Shown in pieces: positions 1 to 6,759 of a stretch of DNA of 40,449 bases. Location: positions 1 to 40,449 of IMG/VR virus record IMGVR_UViG_3300044695_006420; one strand, given 5' to 3'. Each line of letters opens with the position of its first letter. Position 1 is the first letter of the stretch. The translations under genes and the position numbers were made by a program. The stretch is from a virus. The notes beneath the pieces are model-generated. The model searched no databases, was not told the origin of the DNA, and worked only from the letters and a program-made list of their open reading frames with translations.

Positions 1-217
1 TATTTATTATTAATGAACCAACCACATCACATCTTATGTCTTCACCAAAATCGTAATCATATATTAGTTCATAAATTGTTTGGTATTCTATACCAGTCAA
101 GTCATGTATCTCATCTATGGGCATATCTTTATCAATCATATTAACAATGAGTTTACGGTTCTTTTCGGATGACTCAAAAATATTTTTATATTGTGATTCA
201 GATATAATGACTTTCAT
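1..217 (-). CDS. Partial tagged protein with HTH-like segment (C-terminus beyond left edge)
   Basis: The ATG at 217 opens a reading frame that stays open for 72 codons to the window edge. The protein begins MKVIISESQYKNIF, one of the 'I-[TS]-E-x-Q' tags used across this window. Residues about 19-50 (NRKLIVNMIDKDMPIDEIHD, then LTG..YQTIYELI) look like a helix-turn-helix. They align with residues about 17-48 of the gene at 5874-6434 (NYRLVASMWDKGMDTSDIAE), so the two are paralogues. A TATTTAT box lies 5 nt before the ATG, directly after the terminator of the preceding gene. The function is unknown. Confidence 0.8.
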   Translation of the reverse strand, partial: MKVIISESQYKNIFESSEKNRKLIVNMIDKDMPIDEIHDLTGIEYQTIYELIYDYDFGEDIRCDVVGSLIIN

Positions 218-222
218 ATAAG

Positions 223-229
223 ATAAATA
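223..229 (-). promoter_or_regulatory. TATTTAT promoter-like box
   Basis: TATTTATC on the minus strand, 5 nt before the ATG at 217 and just after the terminator at 241-265. It resembles a Bacteroidota -7 box (TAnnTTTG) with the final G changed to A. Confidence 0.45.
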
Positions 230-240
230 CTCGTATAAAT

Positions 241-265
241 AAAAAACCCTCCTTTAGGGGAGGGT
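241..265 (-). terminator. Intrinsic terminator
   Basis: On the minus strand, the stem ACCCTCC/GGAGGGT (7 bp, 6-nt loop) is followed by a run of T. It ends the operon that runs from 2952 down to 285. Confidence 0.85.
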
Positions 266-284
266 AGTAGTAGTGTTATATGGA

Positions 285-845
285 TTAAAGATCATCCCAC
301 CATCCAGGATTACAACTTCCACCTTTACTTGATTTAGACACAATCGATACAACAATAATAAAAAGAATTAACACACCAATAGCAATAAGTATTGATGGAC
401 TAATCGCCATTCCTGCAATCATAATTGGTGTAAGTTGTTCTTGTAATGTTTTACTTTTTGCTGTTTGTATTTCTTGTTTGATTTGTTTTCTCAATCCCAT
501 TAGTTGACCTAATGACATACTTTTAATTTTACCAACCAATGTTTTAATAGTTTGTTTTGCCTCATCTCTTATATTTTCAGGTATCTTATCCATAAGCTTT
601 TGGATAACAGGTGGTACAGTTTTGGACTGACACATATTGGTAATTTCTTGTGGGTTAATCCCATCTTCTTTGGCAATTGCTTCTGCGTCAACCATTTCCT
701 GTTCGCTAAGTATTGGTTTTGCATCACCTAACTTTGATTCTAATAGAGATTTGAACTTTGTGGTATCGATTTGGAGTCCTCCCGTATGTTGTTCTCGAAT
801 ACTATTCTTCTCCTCTGAACTCATATCATTTAATAAATGTTTCAT
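285..845 (-). CDS. Tagged protein with C-terminal membrane helix
   Basis: A 186-aa protein of unknown function. It starts MKHLLNDMSSEEKNSIREQH and carries a second shared motif at about 32-48 (FKSLLESKLGDAKPILSEQ), which matches FFSLLESEMGDVRPLVNE in the gene at 2608-2952. Both motifs end in L-x-E. The middle is helical and charged. A strong transmembrane helix lies near residues 142-170 (SILIAIGVLILFIIVVSIVS), followed by a short Gly/Trp tail. It is the last gene of an operon with 882-1826, 1839-2603 and 2608-2952. A TATTTAT box 15 nt before the ATG may give it its own transcript. By analogy with T4 internal proteins it could be head-packaged, but this is inference. Confidence 0.8.
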   Translation of the reverse strand: MKHLLNDMSSEEKNSIREQHTGGLQIDTTKFKSLLESKLGDAKPILSEQEMVDAEAIAKEDGINPQEITNMCQSKTVPPVIQKLMDKIPENIRDEAKQTIKTLVGKIKSMSLGQLMGLRKQIKQEIQTAKSKTLQEQLTPIMIAGMAISPSILIAIGVLILFIIVVSIVSKSSKGGSCNPGWWDDL

Positions 846-860
846 ATTACTCTTTAAATT

Positions 861-867
861 ATAAATA
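861..867 (-). promoter_or_regulatory. TATTTAT promoter-like box
   Basis: TATTTATA on the minus strand, 15 nt before the ATG at 845. It belongs to the longer-spacing (13-17 nt) class. Confidence 0.35.
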
Positions 868-881
868 CTCTTAAAAAACGT

Positions 882-1826
882 TTACGCTCTTCTTTGAGTA
901 GTCTTTGGGCTTAATTCTTTTGCGGTTACATCAACGGTATAATCTCTCACTTTTTCTTGTGCTTTTGATCCTGCTTTCTGACCTGCCTGTGTCACAGTTT
1001 TCTGTGCGAATTGACCGGCTCTTTGACCAAACGATCTTTCTATCCAACCTAATACTTTACCTAATGTTGAGGTTATTGCATTACGCAAGTTTACCAAACC
1101 GTTATAAAGTGGAGTGCCCTTTAAATACTTTCCGATAAAAGTTATGAAGTTTGTCACCGCCGAAGAAATCTTTGAGGTAATGGTTCCAAAAGATCCTATG
1201 ACTTTTGAAATGTATGAATACGCTTGTGGCGCTTTTTGTGCCACATTTGCAACAAAAGTTGATAATTTTCCAGCGGCAGCGGAACCAACACTTTTCAATG
1301 AGTTTTTAAGAAACTGAGACCCAGCACTTGAGAACGCCACTCCCGCTAAATCTATCAAGATTTTACCATAGTCCCAAACATTTTGTTTGACACCTTTCAT
1401 AATATCGTACAATCCAAGAAGTGCCCAACCAGCTAAAGTTATAATTCTTCCACCACCCGTAAAATCCAACATCATTTGTACTATAGCTCCTTTACCACTT
1501 GTCATGAAAGATCTCATGTCCTCCATAAAAGTATCCAAAGTAACACTTTTCATATATTCATCGAATTTGTCACTTCTGAAACTTTTACAAACTGATCCGT
1601 TTGGTAGTGTTATAAACGCCTTATCACCTCTACGAGTGTCTTGCCATGGTTTGATTTGTTGAGTATAAGAACTTTTTTCTTGTTGTGTCATCAACTTATA
1701 TCCTGGAGGACAAGTTGTTTTATTAACCGTAGCTTGTTTACCTGCGGCACGCAATCTTTTCTCCATATCAGATTTATAATCTTCTACGAGTAATCTGAGT
1801 TGGTGTTCAGATAAAACAATATTCAT
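882..1826 (-). CDS. Tagged hydrophobic-helix protein, paralogue A
   Basis: A 314-aa protein. It begins MNIVLSEHQLRLLVEDYKSD (tag class I-x-E-x-Q, here LSE). A linker of about 70 residues follows, with a CPPGYKL stretch that 1839-2603 lacks. From about residue 95 to the end it aligns with its neighbour: FMEDMRSFM, FTGGGRIITLAGWALLGLYD, DLAGV, AAGKLSTFV, KAPQAYSYISK, SKISSAVTNFIT and GWIERSFGQRAG all have counterparts. The alternating glycine-rich hydrophobic and amphipathic helices suggest membrane insertion or a helical bundle. It lies 12 bp downstream of its paralogue in the same operon. No known domain was recognised. The pair could be injected membrane-active proteins, which is speculative. 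Confidence 0.75.
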   Translation of the reverse strand: MNIVLSEHQLRLLVEDYKSDMEKRLRAAGKQATVNKTTCPPGYKLMTQQEKSSYTQQIKPWQDTRRGDKAFITLPNGSVCKSFRSDKFDEYMKSVTLDTFMEDMRSFMTSGKGAIVQMMLDFTGGGRIITLAGWALLGLYDIMKGVKQNVWDYGKILIDLAGVAFSSAGSQFLKNSLKSVGSAAAGKLSTFVANVAQKAPQAYSYISKVIGSFGTITSKISSAVTNFITFIGKYLKGTPLYNGLVNLRNAITSTLGKVLGWIERSFGQRAGQFAQKTVTQAGQKAGSKAQEKVRDYTVDVTAKELSPKTTQRRA

Positions 1827-1838
1827 TTAACTTATTTT

Positions 1839-2603
1839 TTAATGGTGACCTTTATTACCTGTTAGTGCTGCGGCACCTGCGTGTACGACCGAGTGTTGTG
1901 CCTGATGTTGTCCGTAGTGTTTACCTGTATGTGTTGTTTTTTGTGCTGCTGTTTTAACTGCAGTCGCCGCTTTTTGACCAAAGGCTGATTTTATCCAATC
2001 CAATACTTTAGTTAAACCTGAAGAAATAATATTTTTTAATTTAATTAAACCGCTATAAATAGAAGTCCCTTTAAACCATTTAGCTGCCCATGTTATGAAG
2101 TTAGTAATTGAGGAACTTATTTTTGACGCAATAGATCCAAATGATTTAACCAATTTTGATAGATAGGAATACGCTTGTGGTGTTTTTTTAGCCATAGCTT
2201 GAACAAAAGTAGATAATTTTCCTGTTGCCATATTTGCAATAGGACCTAATGCTTTTTTAACGTATGTTGCACCAGGACCAGAAAGAAGAACACCGGCTAG
2301 GTCAACAAGAATATTAAAAAAATTCCAAGTACCTTTTGCAAGTCCTTTTCCAAGATCATACAATGTTAATAAACCCCATGCTGCCATGTTAATAAATTTA
2401 CCTCCACCAGTGGAGTCGATTATAGTCTGAATTAAAACTCCAACCGAACCTCCCATAAACGATCTAACACCTTCCATAAAGTCATCAAAAGTGAAATTTG
2501 TTACCTTAGAAATAAAATCGGTTAATATATTTTCATTCAAAGGTCCGTCAACACCTTCATGCACAAGTAGAGACAATTGATTTTCTGTGATTATGATTTT
2601 CAT
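1839..2603 (-). CDS. Tagged hydrophobic-helix protein, paralogue B, His-rich tail
   Basis: A 254-aa protein that starts MKIIITENQLSLLVHEG and then has PLNENI, giving three [I/L]-x-E sites (ITE, LVHE-like, LNE) in the first 25 residues. The rest is the same module as in 882-1826: FMEGVRSFM, STGGGKFINMAAWGLLTLYD, DLAGVLLSGPG, ATGKLSTFV, KTPQAYSYLSK, SKISSSITNFIT and DWIKSAFGQKA. The last 35 residues differ and are rich in His (seven of them, ending NKGHH), which could bind metal. It follows 2608-2952 after 4 bp, and a gene duplication is the simplest origin of the pair. The function is unknown. Confidence 0.75.
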   Translation of the reverse strand: MKIIITENQLSLLVHEGVDGPLNENILTDFISKVTNFTFDDFMEGVRSFMGGSVGVLIQTIIDSTGGGKFINMAAWGLLTLYDLGKGLAKGTWNFFNILVDLAGVLLSGPGATYVKKALGPIANMATGKLSTFVQAMAKKTPQAYSYLSKLVKSFGSIASKISSSITNFITWAAKWFKGTSIYSGLIKLKNIISSGLTKVLDWIKSAFGQKAATAVKTAAQKTTHTGKHYGQHQAQHSVVHAGAAALTGNKGHH

Positions 2604-2607
2604 AATT

Positions 2608-2952
2608 TTATCTTTTTCTATATAATTCCATTCCAGCTTGAGATATAAGATCTCTCAATTCTTTTTCCGCAGATAATATTTGATTCATTTTTCCTTTTTC
2701 ACTTGAGTGTGGAAAGTTTGTTTTAATGTCAAAACCAACTTTAGAAGAAATAAACTTATCTTGGAAATCCTTAATGTCGTCGTAGGTCATTTCACCCATA
2801 TCATCACCTTCAAAACCATCTTCAGTATCAACCATCATATCCATTTCTTCTTCAGAGTATAAATTGTCACTTTCATTTACTAAAGGTCTAACATCACCCA
2901 TTTCAGATTCCAAAAGGGAGAAAAATCTGTTTTTATAATTTTTTACTTTCAT
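2608..2952 (-). CDS. Small acidic tagged protein
   Basis: A 114-aa protein whose N-terminal region holds the motif FFSLLESEMGDVRPLVNESD (about residues 10-29), shared with 285-845 and ending in V-N-E. A very acidic stretch follows (residues about 32-60, many Asp/Glu/Met), then a helical C-terminus (KGKMNQILSAEKELRDLISQ). It is the first gene of the four-gene operon, with a TATTTAT box 17 nt before the ATG. No domain was recognised. Confidence 0.75.
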   Translation of the reverse strand: MKVKNYKNRFFSLLESEMGDVRPLVNESDNLYSEEEMDMMVDTEDGFEGDDMGEMTYDDIKDFQDKFISSKVGFDIKTNFPHSSEKGKMNQILSAEKELRDLISQAGMELYRKR

Positions 2953-2969
2953 TTTAAATTGTTTTTCAT

Positions 2970-2976
2970 ATAAATA
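2970..2976 (-). promoter_or_regulatory. TATTTAT promoter-like box
   Basis: 17 nt before the ATG at 2952. It is the likely promoter of the operon 2952 to 285. Confidence 0.4.
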
Positions 2977-3297
2977 CTATTGTTTATCCGTTTCGATCAT
3001 ATCATAAAAATAATCTCTCATTTTTTGTTGATACTCATTTGTAATATATCTTTGTAGTTGGTTTCTTAACATTACTTTTTCGTCCCCCAATAGTGAAGTT
3101 TGATTTGCGAGTTGATTCGCCAGTTTCATTACAGTTGTATTTTGGAAAACGTCATAATCTTTCGGGTAAAGGGGTTTAATTAGATCATTACCCTGCAGGT
3201 ATTCATAAACCATGTCCATAGTTGGATCAATCAAATTCTCGATCATACTAACACGACGAAGTAGTCCAAGATGATTTTCGTTAATGATAATTTTCAT
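2977..3297 (-). CDS. Small tagged protein
   Basis: A 106-aa protein. The start is placed at the ATG at 3297, not an upstream in-frame one, because MKIIINENHLGLLRR matches the family tag and the upstream codons overlap the TATTTAT box. The next segment, RRVSMIENLIDPTMD, resembles KRIKVMERFIDQILSD in 4894-5250, so the two share about 30 N-terminal residues. The rest is predicted mostly helical (QLANQTSLLGDEKVMLRNQL). No domain was recognised. It sits in its own promoter-gene unit. Confidence 0.75.
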   Translation of the reverse strand: MKIIINENHLGLLRRVSMIENLIDPTMDMVYEYLQGNDLIKPLYPKDYDVFQNTTVMKLANQLANQTSLLGDEKVMLRNQLQRYITNEYQQKMRDYFYDMIETDKQ

Positions 3298-3302
3298 ATT
3301 AG

Positions 3303-3309
3303 ATAAATA
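3303..3309 (-). promoter_or_regulatory. TATTTAT promoter-like box
   Basis: CATATTTATC on the minus strand, 5 nt before the ATG at 3297 and just after the terminator at 3322-3347. If it is a -10/-7 element the mRNA would be nearly leaderless. Confidence 0.45.
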
Positions 3310-3321
3310 TGTCGGTAAAAT

Positions 3322-3347
3322 AAAAAACCCCACCTGTTGGGGTGGGG
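3322..3347 (-). terminator. Intrinsic terminator
   Basis: Perfect CCCCACC/GGTGGGG stem with a 6-nt loop, then T6 on the minus strand. It ends the gene at 3370-3609. Confidence 0.9.
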
Positions 3348-3369
3348 AATGTCTTATCTTATTTTTTAA

Positions 3370-3609
3370 TTACCATTGCGATTCATAAACATCACCAATT
3401 GCATCAAGAAACTTTTCTGGGGTTACTCCTGTTTTTAAAATATGATCTTTAATCTTACGTCTTTCATTTTTGTCTGACTTAACCCATAGTTTTGCGGCAG
3501 CTTTTAATGAAGTGGGATACTTATCTTTTTCTTCATCTTTATTTTCATTAATAACTCGTTTAACGATACGAGCCAAATCTGATTCTGTAAGTTTGATAAT
3601 CTTTTTCAT
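3370..3609 (-). CDS. Small protein with LTESDL/VINEN tag
   Basis: A 79-aa protein that begins MKKIIKLTESDLARIVKRVINEN. This is the second main tag class, also at 6760-7056 and 9934-10320, with two candidate [I/L]-x-E sites (LTE, INE). The remaining 55 residues are basic and helical (SLKAAAKLWVKSDKNERRKI, then LKTGVTPEKFLDAIGDVYES) and suggest a small two- or three-helix bundle. No domain was recognised. It is a stand-alone cassette between its own TATTTAT box and terminator. Confidence 0.8.
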   Translation of the reverse strand: MKKIIKLTESDLARIVKRVINENKDEEKDKYPTSLKAAAKLWVKSDKNERRKIKDHILKTGVTPEKFLDAIGDVYESQW

Positions 3610-3613
3610 ACTA

Positions 3614-3620
3614 ATAAATA
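3614..3620 (-). promoter_or_regulatory. TATTTAT promoter-like box
   Basis: TATATTTATT on the minus strand, 4 nt before the ATG at 3609. Confidence 0.45.
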
Positions 3621-3630
3621 TACTGTAAAA

Positions 3631-3810
3631 TCAAATTCTAGAAGCTCTTTCCATAATCATCTTAAGTTTTTTCTCAAGTTCGCGGATTTCGTTTATCTGA
3701 TTATTATTTAATGTGAATGATTCACCTCTAATGGAAGAGATATTGTTTTCTATTCTTGTATACTCCAACATAAGTTGGTTATACGTTGCTGCTTTTTGTT
3801 CGTTGTTCAT
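3631..3810 (-). CDS. Small coiled-coil-like protein
   Basis: A 59-aa protein starting MNNEQKAATYNQLMLEYTRI. The ATG at 3810 is preferred over an in-frame GTG at 3825. It appears all helical with heptad-like leucine/isoleucine spacing (INEIRELEKKLKMIMERASR), so a short coiled coil is likely. It lacks the main tags. A TATTTAT box lies 16 nt upstream. The function is unknown. Confidence 0.6.
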   Translation of the reverse strand: MNNEQKAATYNQLMLEYTRIENNISSIRGESFTLNNNQINEIRELEKKLKMIMERASRI

Positions 3811-3826
3811 AATTAATGTATACACA

Positions 3827-3833
3827 ATAAATA
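3827..3833 (-). promoter_or_regulatory. TATTTAT promoter-like box
   Basis: CTATTTATTG on the minus strand, 16 nt before the ATG at 3810, after the terminator at 3846-3870. Confidence 0.35.
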
Positions 3834-3845
3834 GTCAAAGAAAAG

Positions 3846-3870
3846 AAAAACTCCACTTAATGAGGTGGGG
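3846..3870 (-). terminator. Intrinsic terminator (one mismatch)
   Basis: CCCCAC/GTGGAG stem with one C-A mismatch, followed by T5. It lies 8 bp after the stop of the gene at 3878-4426. Confidence 0.6.
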
Positions 3871-3877
3871 ATTAGAT

Positions 3878-4426
3878 CTAATAGTTTATCCTACTATAAT
3901 TTTCTATCTTGGTACATCTCCAATACATATCCCAACACTCAAAAGATGGTATATCATTAATTCCTGACATATAATTTATTTGATCGGGACTATGGTAAGG
4001 TATGAAGGTAATCATTAGGTGTTTATTGATCTCAGGGATGAACGAATCTATATCATTATAGATCATATTCATAGAAATACTGTCTGTATAGGTTGCGGTT
4101 CTATAAACAGGTTTAAAAGTTGTGGGATCATATATTGGTTGAATTATAACATCAAGAATAACTAACTCCATATAGGTATGTCCATACCATTGGGGTCTTT
4201 GTTCTTTTGGGTCTCTATTTCTAATATGAATATCAAATCTCAAATCAGGATAAGTAATTTCAATAAAATTACCAAGAAGTTTTAGATATTTGTCTCTAAT
4301 TAAGTAAAATAACTTACTATATTCCTCTCTCCGCTTATATTGAGAGTAAGAGGTAATGGGTCGGCTAAGCATTTCATTTACGAAATCTTCATTTTGCCGT
4401 AATCTAAAAAGTGGATCATTACACAT
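3878..4426 (-). CDS. Hypothetical protein
   Basis: A 182-aa protein (MCNDPLFRLRQNEDF...) without any of the recurrent N-terminal tags. The N-terminal 60 residues are helical and charged. The middle alternates beta-like strands (YMELVILDVIIQPIYD, YRTATYTDSISM), and the C-terminus is aromatic (FECWDMYWRCTKIENY). It is flanked by terminators on both sides (4441-4472 upstream, 3846-3870 downstream), so it is a stand-alone unit. No family was recognised. Confidence 0.7.
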   Translation of the reverse strand: MCNDPLFRLRQNEDFVNEMLSRPITSYSQYKRREEYSKLFYLIRDKYLKLLGNFIEITYPDLRFDIHIRNRDPKEQRPQWYGHTYMELVILDVIIQPIYDPTTFKPVYRTATYTDSISMNMIYNDIDSFIPEINKHLMITFIPYHSPDQINYMSGINDIPSFECWDMYWRCTKIENYSRINY

Positions 4427-4440
4427 GAAAAAAATATAGG

Positions 4441-4472
4441 CAAAAAAAATCCCCCAGTCAAAAGAGTAGGGG
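4441..4472 (-). terminator. Intrinsic terminator
   Basis: On the minus strand CCCCTA... pairs with ...TGGGGG (one wobble, one mismatch) and is followed by T8. It ends the gene at 4473-4907. Confidence 0.7.
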
Positions 4473-4907
4473 TTACCTTTCTTTTAAAATTTCTTTAATA
4501 ACCCTTTTAATAACAGATTCATCAATATCACCTTTTCTTTTCTCATCGTGACCATGAACACTTGTATAAACACTAAATGGTAAAAATCCCAAATAATCAA
4601 GATAAAATGTTTCATCGAGTTCATCAATATACCAAGTAGTTTTACTATAGTAATTATCAGCCCAATACTGATAATGGTCTTTACCATTTTTTGTTATAGA
4701 ATCAATAATAATATCCATATCACCAACAGCATCTGTCCCTTCACCAACAACACTTCTAACAACGATATGAAATTTAAATTCATAGACCATATCTTGCGTG
4801 ACATTGTTAAACCCATCATAAACATTTTCAGTATCTGTGAGCATCATTTCAAACTCCTTGTTCTCAAAGAGTTTCTTTAACATATTTTTCAGTTTAGTAT
4901 TCACCAT
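4473..4907 (-). CDS. Hypothetical protein with tag-like C-terminus
   Basis: A 144-aa protein that begins MVNTKLKNMLKKLFENKEFE. The middle (residues about 25-115) alternates beta strands, e.g. DMVYEFKFHIVVRSVVGEGT and DMDIIIDSITKNG. The last 15 residues, ESVIKRVIKEILKER, look like the N-terminal tags of other proteins here (IVKRVIKE, HILKEE) but sit at the C-terminus. It overlaps the stop of 4894-5250 by 14 bp, so the two are cotranscribed. The function is unknown. Confidence 0.7.
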   Translation of the reverse strand: MVNTKLKNMLKKLFENKEFEMMLTDTENVYDGFNNVTQDMVYEFKFHIVVRSVVGEGTDAVGDMDIIIDSITKNGKDHYQYWADNYYSKTTWYIDELDETFYLDYLGFLPFSVYTSVHGHDEKRKGDIDESVIKRVIKEILKER

Positions 4908-5250
4908 AATTCTCTGATCTCACAAACCTAAATACCCAAGCCGCGGATGGTTTATTGTCTTTATATGGAAATAAAGATCCAAACATATCATCAACGTCTT
5001 CAATCGTTTCATTACCACCCAAATATCTAGATGCATCTCTATATGCCGACTCATCATCATTTGTTATAATATAAAACACATAAAGGGGGATTGTGTCTTT
5101 ATTGTATTTACTTGTTCTAAACTCCTCAACTTTAACACTATCAATACCTTCATACCAATCATAGTCAGACAAAATTTGGTCAATGAATCTCTCCATAACC
5201 TTAATTCTCTTAACCGTATCGGCTTGTTCTTCCGTAATAATGATTTTCAT
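4894..5250 (-). CDS. Small tagged protein
   Basis: A 118-aa protein that begins MKIIITEEQADTVKRIKVME. The segment up to about residue 30 matches 2977-3297. The remainder is an alpha/beta mix (TIPLYVFYIITNDDESAY, then YLGGNETIEDVDDMFGSLFP) ending in AAWVFRFVRSENYGEY. A TATTTAT box 5 nt before the ATG and the terminator at 5274-5304 beyond it set off this unit. No domain was recognised. Confidence 0.75.
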   Translation of the reverse strand: MKIIITEEQADTVKRIKVMERFIDQILSDYDWYEGIDSVKVEEFRTSKYNKDTIPLYVFYIITNDDESAYRDASRYLGGNETIEDVDDMFGSLFPYKDNKPSAAWVFRFVRSENYGEY

Positions 5251-5255
5251 ATTAG

Positions 5256-5262
5256 ATAAATA
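5256..5262 (-). promoter_or_regulatory. TATTTAT promoter-like box
   Basis: TATATTTATC on the minus strand, 5 nt before the ATG at 5250. Confidence 0.45.
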
Positions 5263-5273
5263 TAAAGATAAAC

Positions 5274-5304
5274 AAAAAACCCCACCTATTGAAGATGGGG
5301 TTTT
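5274..5304 (-). terminator. Intrinsic terminator, possibly bidirectional
   Basis: CCCCACC/GATGGGG stem (one mismatch) flanked by A6 on the left and T4 on the right. It ends the gene at 5334-5711. Confidence 0.75.
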
Positions 5305-5333
5305 AATATATGTTATGTAAGTTTAACGATATT

Positions 5334-5711
5334 TTATTTTCCTCCTGTTTGTTTTCTATTACTTGGATTACAAAAAGCATCTATAACCATGTAATTAGCA
5401 TCTCGGAGAAGGTGAATATTAGTATTTAATATAACTCTACGGTTACAGTCAATAACTAAATTAGGTTTTACCAATGGTTTAGACGAAGTACTCTGACTTG
5501 TAACGGGATTTGGTTTAGGTTTAGATGTTCCACTCTGACTTGTAACGGGATTTGGTTTAGGTTTAGAAACACTACCAGGATTTACAGCTTTAGCGCCAGC
5601 AGGGTTAGGAGCCCCACTCAGTCCAGTAATTGGTGCTTCATTGATTACTCTTTTTTCTAAGCGAGCGTTAGATTCTTGTATGTGTCTAATTTTACTATAA
5701 CTTTTATTCAT
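5334..5711 (-). CDS. Tagged protein with Pro-rich tandem repeat
   Basis: A 125-aa protein. It begins MNKSYSKIRHIQESNARLEK followed by RVINEAP, a separate tag class that again ends in I-N-E. Residues about 30-82 are low complexity and proline/serine/lysine rich, with a 14-residue unit (SKPKPNPVTSQS plus linker) repeated. The C-terminal 45 residues (NLVIDCNRRVILNTNIHLLR, then DANYMVIDAFCNPSN) may form a small folded domain with two cysteines. It is a stand-alone cassette. The repeat is recent at DNA level (two identical 36-bp copies). The function is unknown. Confidence 0.7.
   Translation of the reverse strand: MNKSYSKIRHIQESNARLEKRVINEAPITGLSGAPNPAGAKAVNPGSVSKPKPNPVTSQSGTSKPKPNPVTSQSTSSKPLVKPNLVIDCNRRVILNTNIHLLRDANYMVIDAFCNPSNRKQTGGK
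5490..5567. repeat. Two identical 36-bp direct repeats (period 42 bp)
   Basis: Identical copies at 5490-5525 and 5532-5567 inside the Pro-rich gene. The 42-bp period keeps the reading frame (14 codons). Confidence 0.9.
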
Positions 5712-5725
5712 AATATTTTTTTATT

Positions 5726-5732
5726 ATAAATA
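5726..5732 (-). promoter_or_regulatory. TATTTAT promoter-like box
   Basis: TATATTTATA on the minus strand, 14 nt before the ATG at 5711. Confidence 0.4.
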
Positions 5733-5786
5733 TATGGATGGACACCTTTTTCTGAAAGGACAACTAAATAAATCACTTAAATGGTC

Positions 5787-5807
5787 AAAAAAATACCCGA
5801 AGGGTTC
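5787..5807 (-). terminator. Second of two tandem terminators
   Basis: Minus-strand ACCC-TTC-GGGT hairpin followed by ATTTTTTT. It lies just beyond the stronger hairpin at 5815-5836. Confidence 0.7.
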
Positions 5808-5814
5808 GGTCGGT

Positions 5815-5836
5815 CGAAAAAACCGACGAAGTCGGG
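5815..5836 (-). terminator. First of two tandem terminators
   Basis: Minus-strand CCGAC-TTC-GTCGG hairpin followed by T6, about 40 bp after the stop of the gene at 5874-6434. The GC-rich hairpins stand out in this AT-rich DNA. Confidence 0.8.
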
Positions 5837-5873
5837 ACGGGCGGTCCGAAAATCCACTCTAAAAGGAAGAATT

Positions 5874-6434
5874 TTAGTTAAAACTACGTTTTTTTATTAT
5901 CTTTCTTATTGTTCTTACCAATTCTTTAGGGTATTCGTTGTTCAAAAAGTCAATAAATTCTTGTATGGAGTTATAAGATGATGGGGTATAATCGGTGTTC
6001 ATTTCAAGCTTATCGTTCTCATCTTCATACTCACCTGTTTTTTTATCTTCAAAATAGTAAGAATCAACGGGAGTAATACAATCTCCATTCCAATAAGGTG
6101 TCGAAAGACCCCTCAATACATAGTTAGGGTCTTCGTAATCAAAACTGATCATCCCACCAAAAGCCCACGCCAAACGCAAGGTTTCATTTTCACCGTGAAA
6201 ATTCTTGTCAATCAAACTTGTGTTAAAAAGGGTCTGTAATATAGTGTCAGCAAAGGAACAATTAATATCAATTTGTTTTTCTCTAAGTAGATAGATGATA
6301 CTAGATTCTCTGAGACCCGTAAATTCTGCAATATCAGAGGTATCCATACCTTTATCCCACATACTAGCAACAAGTCTATAATTTTTGTCTGTAAAAAGGT
6401 GATCGTACTGAGATTCTGAGATAACGTATTTCAT
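5874..6434 (-). CDS. Tagged protein with HTH-like segment
   Basis: A 186-aa protein that begins MKYVISESQYDHLFTDKNYR. Residues about 17-48 (LVASMWDKGMDTSDIAEFTG, LRESSIIYLLRE) look like a helix-turn-helix and align with the partial gene at 1-217. The following 100 residues contain aromatic/acidic patches (MISFDYEDPNYVLRGLSTPY) and a helical end (ELVRTIRKIIKKRSFN, basic). It overlaps the promoter region of neither neighbour and ends 1 bp after the stop of 6436-6753. The HTH suggests DNA binding or regulation, and the tag would allow packaging. This is inference. Confidence 0.7.
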   Translation of the reverse strand: MKYVISESQYDHLFTDKNYRLVASMWDKGMDTSDIAEFTGLRESSIIYLLREKQIDINCSFADTILQTLFNTSLIDKNFHGENETLRLAWAFGGMISFDYEDPNYVLRGLSTPYWNGDCITPVDSYYFEDKKTGEYEDENDKLEMNTDYTPSSYNSIQEFIDFLNNEYPKELVRTIRKIIKKRSFN

Positions 6435-6435
6435 A

Positions 6436-6753
6436 TTAGGTTGACATTACATCCACTGAGATTACATCTCTAACGGGGTGACCAAATCTGTTTTCGATCC
6501 ATTTACCAATTATTTCTAAAGCTTCTTCTGAATCCAAATTAACAAACATATCTTTAAACTCCTCCACAAACATTTCAAAAATATAAACGTCCTTAGTTCT
6601 TCCCCCATAAGTGAAGGCTCTTAATTCGTCAGTGGAGTAAACCTTGTATGTATCGTCAGATTTTAAGCGATTAAGATGAATACCATCAAAGATATAATCC
6701 AAATACTTAAAGTATGCCTTGTTTAATTGTGATTCTGTGATAATGTATTTCAT
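6436..6753 (-). CDS. Tagged protein sharing a domain with 17904-18545
   Basis: A 105-aa protein that begins MKYIITESQLNKAYFKYLDY. The segment YFKYLDYIFDGIHLNRL resembles LVYRWLNNYFDGVQMYHKKH in 17904-18545. Both then have a beta stretch, a helix ending in IIGKWIENRF/LLEEWFDDTY, and a final strand (VRDVISVDV / NDIYISELNV), so a shared alpha/beta domain of about 90 residues is likely. Here the domain is joined to the I-T-E-S-Q tag, there to MKDLIRHILKEE. It lies in a two-gene unit with 5874-6434. The function is unknown. Confidence 0.75.
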   Translation of the reverse strand: MKYIITESQLNKAYFKYLDYIFDGIHLNRLKSDDTYKVYSTDELRAFTYGGRTKDVYIFEMFVEEFKDMFVNLDSEEALEIIGKWIENRFGHPVRDVISVDVMST

Positions 6754-6759
6754 ATAAAA

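Noticed and set aside
2977-3333. Longer N-terminus for 2977 (and likewise 6760, 7484, 9641, 13408, 14229, 19305, 20073, 22406, 32112)
   Set aside because: Most extensions run through a promoter-like box, a terminator or a neighbouring gene and push the tag or signal peptide inside the protein. The ATG at the tag or signal peptide was used.
5781-5981. 66-codon plus-strand frame
   Set aside because: It covers the two minus-strand terminators and the 3' end of 5874-6434. Its basic composition comes from the hairpins.
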